Origin: Microbacterium sp. Se63.02b
GTDB lineage: Bacteria > Actinomycetota > Actinomycetes > Actinomycetales > Microbacteriaceae
Length of the DNA: 64,000 nt
Reading direction: 5' to 3'
NCBI RefSeq assembly: GCF_014171575.1
Contig: NZ_CP050453.1
Coordinates: 1,922,001-1,986,000 of the forward strand
A program made the translations under genes and the position numbers. This document shows positions 57,568 through 64,000 of the stretch, in pieces. Each line of letters starts with the position of its first letter. Position 1 is the stretch's first letter. The notes beneath the pieces were generated by a model. It was not told where the DNA came from. It saw only the letters and a list, made by a program, of their open reading frames with translations, and did not search any database.

Positions 57568-57573
57568 TAGTCT
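57568..57573 (+). promoter_or_regulatory. -10 box of the gamma carbonic anhydrase gene (leaderless)
   Basis: TAGTCT ends six bases before the ATG at 57580. Confidence 0.55.
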
Positions 57574-57579
57574 CGCCTC

Positions 57580-58116
57580 ATGAGCATCGCCTCCGGAGCC
57601 TCGGTCCTCGCCTTGCCGAACCGCGTGCCGTCCATCGACGACACGGCGTTCGTCGCCGACGGTGCACGCATCGTCGGCGACGTGTTGTTGGGGGCCGACA
57701 GCAGCGTCTGGTACAACGCGGTGCTCAGGGGAGACTCCGCGGGGATCGTCATCGGTCCCGGCGCGAACGTCCAGGACAACGTCTCGGTGCATGTGGATTC
57801 CGGGCACCCCGTCATGGTCGGCGCGAACGTGTCGATCGGACACAATGCGGTGGTGCACGGGTGCACGATCGGCGAAGGCTCTCTCATCGGCATGGGAGCG
57901 GTTGTCCTCAGCGGAGCCGTGATCGGTGCCGGCTGCCTGATCGCCGCAGGCGCGGTGGTGCTCGGCGGCTCCGAGATCCCCGCCGGCTCGCTGGTCGCCG
58001 GTGTGCCGGCGAAGGTCCGCCGCGCCCTCAGCGACGACGAACGTGCGGGACTGATCGGGAACGCCGATGCCTATCTCGGACACGTCGGGACTCACGACGC
58101 TGCGACACGGCTCTGA
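57580..58116 (+). CDS. Gamma carbonic anhydrase family protein
   Basis: The product is 178 residues of left-handed beta-helix repeats. It has the gamma-class pattern: SVWYNAVLRGD, the HVDSGHPVMVGANVSIGHNAVVHGC histidines (three zinc ligands) and the closing VAGVPAKVRR. Such trimers hydrate CO2 or act as acetyltransferase-like proteins (YrdA/PaaY). A palindrome lies just upstream of its promoter. Confidence 0.92.
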   Translation: MSIASGASVLALPNRVPSIDDTAFVADGARIVGDVLLGADSSVWYNAVLRGDSAGIVIGPGANVQDNVSVHVDSGHPVMVGANVSIGHNAVVHGCTIGEGSLIGMGAVVLSGAVIGAGCLIAAGAVVLGGSEIPAGSLVAGVPAKVRRALSDDERAGLIGNADAYLGHVGTHDAATRL

Positions 58117-58146
58117 CCACCCCTGGCGCTAGGCTTGAGCGCGTAC

Positions 58147-58220
58147 GGGGCGGTGGCCAAGCTGGTTAAGGCAGTGGGCTCATAACCCAACGATCGCGGG
58201 TTCAAGTCCCGCCCGCCCTA
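58147..58220 (+). tRNA. tRNA-Met (anticodon CAT)
   Basis: Cloverleaf: acceptor GGGGCGG with CCGCCCT, D arm, anticodon stem GTGGG with CCCAA and loop CTCATAA (CAT), and T arm GCGGG-TTCAAGT-CCCGC. No CCA is encoded. The first acceptor pair G-T is not a mismatch like initiator tRNA. CAT could also be the isoleucine-2 tRNA with modified C, but the body looks like elongator methionine. Confidence 0.85.
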
Positions 58221-58257
58221 CTTCGCAGCCCGCGCATTTCCGCTCGAACGGCACAAC

Positions 58258-58941
58258 TCACTCCGTAGAGGGAGAGAGGGAGGCCCGGGCGATCGCGGCC
58301 GGGAGCAGATCGTCGAACAGCGTGACGAGGCAGGCGCGGACGGCGACAGCATCCCTGTCGTTAAGAGAGCGACGCAGTTCGGAGGCGAAGCTCTCGACCG
58401 AAGTCCAATCGATGGCGCTTCGCGCGTGCTGACCGAAACGTCGGATCTGGGGGCTGAGCAGATCGATGACCGTGACGCGTGCACTGTTGCCTTCGATCCG
58501 AGCGAACCCCGTCGCGATCGTGCGCAGTGCGCTCCCGAACGTCTCGACGTTCGCGGCCCCGGCGGAGACGGCGAGGTCGTCAGACAGGTCGATCAGGTAG
58601 GCGATGTCGTCATCTTCGACGAGTGGCATCACATGACGCACGGAGCCGATCCAGATGTCGCCGAAGAGATCGACCGCATTCCGGACACGGTCCACCTCGA
58701 TCGGAGCAACCCGCGTGTACCGGTTGCGTTGCATCTGCACCAACCCGATGTCGGCAAGCCGATCCAGCGCGTGACGTATCGGAGTCTTCGACGTTCCCAA
58801 GCGCTCAGCGAGTTCGTAATCCCTCAGGAGCTGCCCCGGGACGAGCTCTCCGCTGACGATCGCGTTCTGTAGTCGAGCGTAGACCTCATCGCTGATGGAC
58901 CGTCGCTCCAGTGGTCCGCCGGAAAGCAACATCGCCACCAC
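58258..58941 (-). CDS. GntR family transcriptional regulator
   Basis: The product is 227 residues. The winged helix (ISDEVYARLQNAIVSGELVPGQLLRDYELAERLGTSKTPIRHALDRL, in pieces) is followed by a helical FCD-type domain. GntR/FadR proteins sense small carboxylic acids. No neighbour is an obvious target. The start is one of GTG, GTG or ATG at 58941-58932; I used the first. Confidence 0.88.
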   Translation of the reverse strand: MVAMLLSGGPLERRSISDEVYARLQNAIVSGELVPGQLLRDYELAERLGTSKTPIRHALDRLADIGLVQMQRNRYTRVAPIEVDRVRNAVDLFGDIWIGSVRHVMPLVEDDDIAYLIDLSDDLAVSAGAANVETFGSALRTIATGFARIEGNSARVTVIDLLSPQIRRFGQHARSAIDWTSVESFASELRRSLNDRDAVAVRACLVTLFDDLLPAAIARASLSPSTE

Positions 58942-59236
58942 CCCGTTTCTGGGTTCGTCCTGGTGAGAACGGTACCGGAACTTCGTGAGCCCGTGGGGTC
59001 ACTCTCTCGAGGGCCCGGTGGTCGGAGCCGAAGCGATTGCTGACGTGCATGCCGCACACGAGTTCCAGGGCGTCAGGTCTCGTCTCAGCCGATGCCGCGG
59101 CGGCCGGTCCCGCACGCTGCCTGAGCTCACGGGCGCATTCCCCCTGCCCGGCGCCGCCTGTCAAGCCCCTCGCGGGCGGATCGGAGTCGCGCCATCCTCC
59201 GATGAGGCGGCACCGTGTCGCGGAACGGGAGGAATC

Positions 59237-59497
59237 ATGAGCATCGGCAGTGGAATCGCACTCTTCGTGATCGGAGCGATCCTGGTCTTCGCGGTCAACG
59301 TGGACGTGCCCTGGGTGAACCTCGACATGGTCGGTTACATCCTGATGGGGGCGGGAGTCGTGATCTTCCTCATCGGGATCGTGCTCCTTGCACGTCGTCG
59401 TCGGACCGAGACGGTCTCACGGACGTATGTCGACCCCGCGACCGGGGAGCCGACCACACGTCGCTCGGTCAGCTCCAGTGGTGACGAGACCGTGTGA
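59237..59497 (+). CDS. Small membrane protein, DUF6458-like
   Basis: The product is 86 residues with two membrane helices (IALFVIGAILVFAVNV and VGYILMGAGVVIFLIGIVLL) and a basic RRRR turn, then a soluble tail. The layout matches a small actinobacterial family I recall as DUF6458. The function is unknown. GGGAGG lies right before the ATG. The 295 bases upstream hold no gene and no feature I recognise. Confidence 0.8.
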   Translation: MSIGSGIALFVIGAILVFAVNVDVPWVNLDMVGYILMGAGVVIFLIGIVLLARRRRTETVSRTYVDPATGEPTTRRSVSSSGDETV

Positions 59498-59503
59498 ATT
59501 CAG

Positions 59504-59540
59504 CTGACGGCCTGCACGCGCGACGCCTGCAGGCCGTCAG
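59504..59540. terminator. Bidirectional terminator between two small genes
   Basis: A perfect 13-base inverted repeat (59504-59516 and 59528-59540, eleven-base loop) lies between convergent genes. It overlaps the stop codon of the minus-strand DUF7882 gene. Confidence 0.75.
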
Positions 59541-59854
59541 TCCGCTGCGCCCGCTTCGAGGTGCTCCTCGACCAGAGTGATGCCTCCGGTGGAGCTCGCC
59601 GAGTGGGCGAGTTCTTCGATCCACCTTCTGCTCAGTTCGGGGGACTCCGGCTCCTGGAACACGAATCGCAGAGGAATCGAGGGGTGCAGCCACAAGGTGG
59701 AGCGTCCGGGAGTCTCGCCGTCGGGGTGCCGCCACGAGAGGGTGAAGCTCTCGTTGCGACGAAGCTTGGTCGCGATCACGACCTTGAGGTGTGCGAGTGC
59801 GCGGTCCTCGATCTGGATGGGCGTCTGAGCGTCGCCGTAGTAGAGGCTCCCCAT
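59537..59854 (-). CDS. DUF7882-like protein
   Basis: The product is 105 residues. It begins MGSLYYGDAQTPIQIEDRAL and has HLKVVIATKLRRNESFTLSW and LWLHPSIPLRFVFQEPE, the pattern of a Microbacteriaceae-type protein sometimes mislabelled ATP-dependent DNA ligase; no ligase motif is present. The function is unknown. The start MGSLYYG is the usual one for the family; no strong ribosome site is visible, and a CAGAAT box lies upstream. Confidence 0.8.
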   Translation of the reverse strand: MGSLYYGDAQTPIQIEDRALAHLKVVIATKLRRNESFTLSWRHPDGETPGRSTLWLHPSIPLRFVFQEPESPELSRRWIEELAHSASSTGGITLVEEHLEAGAAD

Positions 59855-60029
59855 CAGCGAGCGCGCGATTCTGCGGCGAAGAAGGCGTCGACCATGGTGC
59901 TCCTCGATGAAGTGCTCGAAGGACCGAGAAGGCGGTCCGGGATACTCGAACTCTAGCCAAAGAAGTCTCAGGAGCCTGCCGTCGAGCAACGACTCGCCGT
60001 CGGACGCGAACAGAGGTCTTCGCGCGCTG

Positions 60030-60944
60030 TCACGATGCGCGCAGCGTGGGTGGCGCGCCGAAGGCCTCTCGGTACGCGGAAGTGAAGCGTGACGAGTTGC
60101 TGAAGCCCCATCGTCGTGCCACCTCGGCGACGCTGCGGCCGTTGCCGGCGCGGAGGTCTCGGTGCGCTCCGTCCAGCCGCGCACGACGCAGGGCGTCGGC
60201 CGGCGTGATGTCGAGGGCGCGACGGAACGCATACTGCAGGCCGCGCGTCGAGATGAATGATGCCGCGGCGACGTCGTCGATCGTGATGGCGCGATGCGCG
60301 TTCTCGTCGATGTAGGACAGGGCACGGCGCACGGACGCTGGTGCGCCCGAGCGCTGCGCCGGCCGCTGGAGCGCGTGGGTGAACGTGGTGGGAAACCCCG
60401 TGAGCATCATCATCATGGCGTGCCGCTCGAGTTCCGCGACCACGAGCGGGTTCGCGGAGACCGTTCCTGCGGCATCGACGAGATACGAGAAGGCGGCCTC
60501 CCAGCGGCGCGCATCGTCCGCCGAGTGCGGCGCAAGCCCGTTCACCCGCAGTTCCGCCTTGTCGTCGCCCGTCAGCTGACGGGCCCTGATCTCGGCGGCG
60601 CGACGATCGATGACGAACGCGCGCACGTCAGCGGTGCGCTCCCATTTGGCCTCGACCCGCGTCCCGTCGGAGATCCACGGGACACGCGGATCCAAGTTCT
60701 GGCGCGAGGACCAGACGTGTGCGTCCGCCGCGTCGACGCGGCACACGAGCAGCTGGTCATGCGGTTCGGCGAGGCATTGCACCTGGGCGGCGAGGCGATA
60801 GTTCACCAGTGCCACGTTGTCGAGTTCCTCGGACCTCCAGTCGAATCGGAAGCGGCGAGGGTCTGCGTTCTGCAGCGATGCCGACGGAACGAACTGCTGC
60901 CATGTGGACTCCACCTGGTCGACGTCGGTGGACGTGAACTGCAT
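60030..60944 (-). CDS. AraC family transcriptional regulator
   Basis: The product is 304 residues. The N-terminal 190 residues form an effector-type domain (AraC-binding-like, with HDQLLVCRVDAADAHVWS). The C-terminal 100 residues carry the two AraC helix-turn-helix units (IDDVAAASFISTRGLQYAFRRALDITPADALRRARLDGAH, then VAEVARRWGFSNSSRFTSAYREAFG). AAGGAG precedes the ATG at 60944. Target and ligand are unknown. Confidence 0.92.
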   Translation of the reverse strand: MQFTSTDVDQVESTWQQFVPSASLQNADPRRFRFDWRSEELDNVALVNYRLAAQVQCLAEPHDQLLVCRVDAADAHVWSSRQNLDPRVPWISDGTRVEAKWERTADVRAFVIDRRAAEIRARQLTGDDKAELRVNGLAPHSADDARRWEAAFSYLVDAAGTVSANPLVVAELERHAMMMMLTGFPTTFTHALQRPAQRSGAPASVRRALSYIDENAHRAITIDDVAAASFISTRGLQYAFRRALDITPADALRRARLDGAHRDLRAGNGRSVAEVARRWGFSNSSRFTSAYREAFGAPPTLRAS

Positions 60945-61100
60945 GCGCTGCTCCTTGTGTTCTCGCATCGACACCATCTCTTCGCGAGGCTACCTCACCA
61001 CGTCCGAATCGCGGGTGCGCGTGGCAGCACTCCACGGATGGCGGCTGGAACCCACGCTACGGTCGCCCTCGGACATTCCGACACGGCGCACGGCGGCTCG

Positions 61101-61106
61101 TAGACT
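61101..61106 (+). promoter_or_regulatory. -10 box of the alpha/beta hydrolase gene (leaderless)
   Basis: TAGACT ends six bases before the ATG at 61113. The preceding GCTCG matches the mnmA and ligA boxes. Confidence 0.6.
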
Positions 61107-61112
61107 GGCAGC

Positions 61113-62012
61113 ATGACCGTGCCTTCCCCCTACGAGGACCGTCTTCGTCGACTCCCTGTGCAGCGCCGAGAGATCGAGCTGCGAGGCGCGACGACGGCGT
61201 ACTGGGTGTACGGACCAGAGGATGCAGAGACGACGGTGATCGCGTCGCACGGCTTCCGCGGTGAGCACCACGGGCTCGAACCCGTCCTGGCCTACCTTCC
61301 CGAAGTCCGTGTGATCGCCGCCGACCTTCCCGGTTTCGGAGAGTCGGATCCGCTGCCTGGTCGGCGGCACGACCTCGACGAGTACGCCGGTTGGCTCACC
61401 GACTTCGCGACGGCTGTGGCGCCGGGCGCCGTCATCCTCGGACACTCCTTCGGGTCGATCGTCACCGCTGCTGCCGTCGCGGGAGGCCTGCAGACGCCTC
61501 GACTCATCCTGTTGAATCCGATCGGAGCTCCCGCTCTCGAAGGCCCCAAGGGGCTCATGACGCGCCTCGCCGTGCTCTATTACGCGCTCGGCGCCCGCCT
61601 TCCGGAGAGGCTCGGAACGGCTCTGCTCCGCAACCGCCTCATCGTCCGGGTGATGAGCGTGACGATGGCCAAGACGAAGGATCCCGAGCTTCGTCGTTTC
61701 ATCCACGACCAGCACGACACGTACTTCTCCCGGTTCTCCGATCGGGACGTGCTTCGCGATGCCTTCGTCGCGAGCGTGTCCAACGACGTACGGAAGTTCG
61801 CGCCGGACATCCACGTGCCGACGCTGCTCGTGGCCGCTGAGCGCGACGACATCACTCCCATCGAGGCGGAACGCACCCTGGCGGCGTTGTTCCCTGACTC
61901 GCGCTTGGTCGAGATCGCCCACGTCGGGCATCTCATCCACTACGAGACGCCTGCCGAAGCGGCGGGCGCGATCCGGCAGTTCCTCAGGATTCCCGTCGCG
62001 CGAGGCCGATGA
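61113..62012 (+). CDS. Alpha/beta hydrolase
   Basis: The product is 299 residues with a hydrolase fold: the oxyanion region ASHGFRGEHHGLEP, the nucleophile GHSFGSIVTA, a cap region, and the Asp/His pair near the C-terminus (ERDDITPIEAE, HVGHLIHYE). The substrate is unknown. Its 3' end overlaps the convergent Lrp/AsnC gene by 29 bases. Confidence 0.87.
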   Translation: MTVPSPYEDRLRRLPVQRREIELRGATTAYWVYGPEDAETTVIASHGFRGEHHGLEPVLAYLPEVRVIAADLPGFGESDPLPGRRHDLDEYAGWLTDFATAVAPGAVILGHSFGSIVTAAAVAGGLQTPRLILLNPIGAPALEGPKGLMTRLAVLYYALGARLPERLGTALLRNRLIVRVMSVTMAKTKDPELRRFIHDQHDTYFSRFSDRDVLRDAFVASVSNDVRKFAPDIHVPTLLVAAERDDITPIEAERTLAALFPDSRLVEIAHVGHLIHYETPAEAAGAIRQFLRIPVARGR

Positions 62013-62457
62013 GGCCGGCGACCCGGAACGGGATGACCTCGCCCATCGCGAGGGAGGTCTCCGTACGCTCGACTCCCTCGATCGAGAGGATGCGGGCGTC
62101 CGTGTCGAAGAGGTGGCGTGCATCGCGACAGGCCACTCGAGCGAGCAGATCGATGGAACCGCTGAGCCCGTGCGCCTGCACGACCTCGGGGATGCGGGCG
62201 AGTTCATTGATGATGCGGGGCAACTCGGTCTGACGGACACCGATGCTCACGAACGCCTGAAGGGGGAAGCCGAGGACGTCGGGGGAGAACGACCGCTCGT
62301 AGGAGAGGAAGATCCCGCTCTGCTCGAGTCGGGCCATCCGCGCCTGGATCGTGTTCCGCGACAGTCCCAGGTTCTCGGCGAGCGCGACGATGGTGGTCCT
62401 CGGATCGTCCGCCAGCGCGGCGAGAAGCTCGAGATCGATGCGGTCCAGTCCTGGCAT
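61984..62457 (-). CDS. Lrp/AsnC family transcriptional regulator
   Basis: The product is 157 residues: a helix-turn-helix (IDLELLAALADDPRTTIVALAENLGLSRNTIQARMARLEQ, in pieces) and a RAM-type effector domain (LPRIINELARIPEVVQAHGLSGSIDLLARVACRD). It is divergent from pdhA with repeats in between, so it probably controls the 2-oxoacid dehydrogenase operon in answer to an amino acid or oxoacid. The ATG at 62457 lies eight bases after a TAAGGT box. Confidence 0.93.
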   Translation of the reverse strand: MPGLDRIDLELLAALADDPRTTIVALAENLGLSRNTIQARMARLEQSGIFLSYERSFSPDVLGFPLQAFVSIGVRQTELPRIINELARIPEVVQAHGLSGSIDLLARVACRDARHLFDTDARILSIEGVERTETSLAMGEVIPFRVAGLIGLARRES

Positions 62458-62492
62458 AGTGCCAAACCTTAGCAGCATGCCATCGCCACAAA

Positions 62493-62558
62493 TTGAGCAA
62501 CATGCTCAAGGCCTCTGAGAATGCTTGAGCGAGGTGTTGAGCGGACGTACTCTCAGAG
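62493..62558. promoter_or_regulatory. Operator region between Lrp/AsnC regulator and pdhA
   Basis: A palindrome TTGAGCA-ACA-TGCTCAA lies at 62493-62509. TTGAGC half-sites recur at 62525 and 62537, and arms CTCTGAGA (62513-62520) and TCTCAGAG (62551-62558) flank them. TTGAGC at 62525-62530 and TACTCT at 62548-62553 are 17 bases apart, a good -35/-10 pair for pdhA. The regulator binding here is inferred. Confidence 0.55.
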
Positions 62559-62625
62559 CATGCCGGTGATGACGCCGGCACCACCGCGCGGAGCCTCACG
62601 AGGGCCGCCGAGGAGGAGGACGACG

Positions 62626-63741
62626 ATGTCACCGCAGATCACCCCCATCGCAGACACCGCCCAGGACCTGGAGCTGTCCGAGCGCATGCTCGCTCCGGAT
62701 GGCAGCCGCATCTCCAACCCTCGGCTCGACCCTTTCGTGGCCGACGTGGATGCCGCCCAGCTGCGCTCCCTGCTGCGCGACATGGTGATCCTCCGTCGCA
62801 TCGACGCCGAGGGCGTCGCGCTCCAGCGCCAGGGACAGCTCGGCCTCTGGGCGCCCTGCCAGGGCCAGGAGGCCACGCAGATCGGCACCGCCCGCGCGAT
62901 CGCGCAGCGCGATTACGTCTTCCCCAGCTACCGCGAGACCGGAGTGATCTACGCGCGCGGTGCCGAGCCGGGCGACTACGTCCGCATGTGGCGCGGTGAG
63001 GAGGGTGCGGCCTACGACCCGGCCGCGCTGGGCGTCGCGCCGTTGCAGATCATCATCGGGGCGCAGACGCTCCATGCGGTGGGCTACGCGCTCGGCATCC
63101 AGCACGATGGTGCCGACGAGGTCGCGGTGACCTACTTCGGTGACGGAGCGACGAGTCAGGGCGACGTCAACGAAGCGATGATCTTCGCCGCCTCGTACCA
63201 GGCTCCCGTGGTCTTCGTGTGTCAGAACAACCACTGGGCGATCTCCGAGCCGGTGACCGTGCAGTCGCAGTACCCGATCGCCGGACGCGCACCGGGCTTC
63301 GGCATCCCCAGTGTCAGGGTCGACGGCAACGACGTCCTCGCCTGCATGGCCGCGATGCGCTGGGCACTGGAGCACGCGCGATCGGGGAAGGGACCCGCGT
63401 ACATCGAGGCCGTCACCTATCGCATGGGGCCCCACACGACGGCGGATGACCCGACGCGCTACCGTGACGAGGCCGAGCTCGACTCCTGGCGTCGACGCGA
63501 CCCGATCGTGCGCCTGGAAGCGCACCTGCGCGCAACCGGCGAACTCACGGAAGAGCATCTCGCAGAGACGCAGTCCGCCGCGGACGCCGTGGCGAAGGAG
63601 ATGCGCGCCGCATGTCTCGGGATGGTCACGCGCCCGCCGCTCGCTGTGTTCGACGGGGTCTACGCGGAGTCCCACACCGGTCTCGAGCGCCAGCGTGGCG
63701 AGTACGCCGCGTACCTCGCGAGCTTCGAGAGCGAGGCCTGA
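62626..63741 (+). CDS. pdhA: 2-oxoacid (pyruvate) dehydrogenase E1, alpha subunit
   Basis: This subunit of the thiamine-dependent dehydrogenase decarboxylates pyruvate or branched-chain oxoacids. The 371-residue product has GLWAPCQGQEATQIG, FPSYRETGVIYARG and the thiamine motif GDGATSQGDVNEAMIFAASYQAPVVFVCQNN, in pieces. Pyruvate is the likely substrate, but a branched-chain enzyme (BkdA) cannot be excluded. The ATG at 62626 has AGGAGG six bases before it; an ATG at 62560 sits at the expected transcription start and is an alternative. Gene pdhB follows by two bases. Confidence 0.88.
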   Translation: MSPQITPIADTAQDLELSERMLAPDGSRISNPRLDPFVADVDAAQLRSLLRDMVILRRIDAEGVALQRQGQLGLWAPCQGQEATQIGTARAIAQRDYVFPSYRETGVIYARGAEPGDYVRMWRGEEGAAYDPAALGVAPLQIIIGAQTLHAVGYALGIQHDGADEVAVTYFGDGATSQGDVNEAMIFAASYQAPVVFVCQNNHWAISEPVTVQSQYPIAGRAPGFGIPSVRVDGNDVLACMAAMRWALEHARSGKGPAYIEAVTYRMGPHTTADDPTRYRDEAELDSWRRRDPIVRLEAHLRATGELTEEHLAETQSAADAVAKEMRAACLGMVTRPPLAVFDGVYAESHTGLERQRGEYAAYLASFESEA

Positions 63742-63743
63742 TC

Positions 63744-64000
63744 ATGACCGAGATGACGCTCGGGAAGGCACTCGGTGCGGGGCTTCGCCAGGCGATGCGC
63801 GACGATGACAGGGTCGTCCTGCTCGGCGAGGACATCGGCAAGCTCGGCGGGGTGTTCCGCATCACCGACGGGCTCCTCGACGAGTTCGGTGCAGCGCGCG
63901 TGATCGACACGCCCCTCGCCGAGTCCGGGATCGTCGGCACCGCGGTGGGCCTCGCGTTCCGCGGCTACCGTCCCGTGGTCGAGATCCAGTTCGACGGGTT
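63744..64000 (+). CDS. pdhB: 2-oxoacid dehydrogenase E1, beta subunit (partial, cut by window end)
   Basis: The first 85 codons are present: MTEMTLGKALGAGLRQAMRD, then VVLLGEDIGKLGGVFRIT and DTPLAESGIVGTAVGLAFRG. This is the transketolase-like pyrimidine-binding domain of E1 beta. Two bases separate it from pdhA; E2 should follow outside the window. Confidence 0.92.
   Translation, partial: MTEMTLGKALGAGLRQAMRDDDRVVLLGEDIGKLGGVFRITDGLLDEFGAARVIDTPLAESGIVGTAVGLAFRGYRPVVEIQFDG

Noticed and set aside
58147..58220. Isoleucine-2 tRNA (CAT with modified C34)
   Set aside because: The anticodon allows it, but the arms look like elongator methionine tRNA of related genera. A full tRNA set would decide.
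59537..59854. ATP-dependent DNA ligase (a common label for this protein family)
   Set aside because: The product is about 105 residues and has no KxDG or other ligase motif.

Overview
The window is a gene-dense stretch of a high-GC actinobacterial chromosome, most likely from the Microbacteriaceae and probably Microbacterium or a close relative. The evidence is the strongly GC-biased codon use, small proteins resembling the Microbacteriaceae-type DUF7882, DUF6458 and DUF6993 families, a GatCAB-type amidotransferase, tRNA genes without an encoded CCA end, and many promoters with a TAnnnT box six bases before the start codon (leaderless mRNAs). Family names are from memory of protein families; no database was searched.

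Layout. Positions 1-9.4 kb hold the conserved dprA (3' end) - xerC - M23 - rpsB - tsf - pyrH - frr - cdsA block, with a TetR regulator and its divergent target inserted, then DivIVA-repeat and lytic-transglycosylase-like proteins. From 9.4 to 14.5 kb are a small zinc-ribbon protein, an alpha/beta hydrolase, an AI-2E-family exporter, a membrane protein with an internal lipobox, and a thioredoxin-TPR protein. From 14.6 to 21 kb, on the minus strand, lies the glycogen/alpha-glucan cluster glgX-glgE-glgB. From 21 to 34 kb follow cysteine desulfurase, mnmA and ligA (thiolated tRNA and DNA ligation), a DEAD-box helicase, fadD, gatCAB and dinB. From 34 to 39 kb are small housekeeping genes (GerW-like, P-loop kinase, DUF2017, clpS, zincin, LysE exporter, orn) with tRNA-His and tRNA-Arg. 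From 39 to 53 kb is a block whose order resembles the Mycobacterium tuberculosis Rv2478c-Rv2464c region: SSB-like protein, ettA, thioesterases, glbO, mscS, pepN, hemH, rpiB, nei. From 53 to 64 kb are an AGCS symporter, PaiB-like protein, amidohydrolase, dps, gamma carbonic anhydrase, tRNA-Met, several regulators, and the start of a pyruvate dehydrogenase operon next to an Lrp/AsnC regulator.

Four genes (glgB, the cysteine desulfurase, ligA, the amidohydrolase) are interrupted by eleven apparent single-base indels, nearly all losses in short G or C runs. Because ligA is expected to be essential and each repaired gene length becomes a multiple of three, these look like homopolymer base-calling errors and not biological decay.

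I found no prophage, insertion sequence, CRISPR array or clear defence system. The window is essentially core genome. The most interesting signals are the internal lipobox of the 646-residue membrane protein, the overlapping mscS-glbO-flavoprotein operon, the recurrent leaderless promoter grammar, and three operator-like repeats upstream of the TetR, gamma carbonic anhydrase and pdh/AsnC genes.
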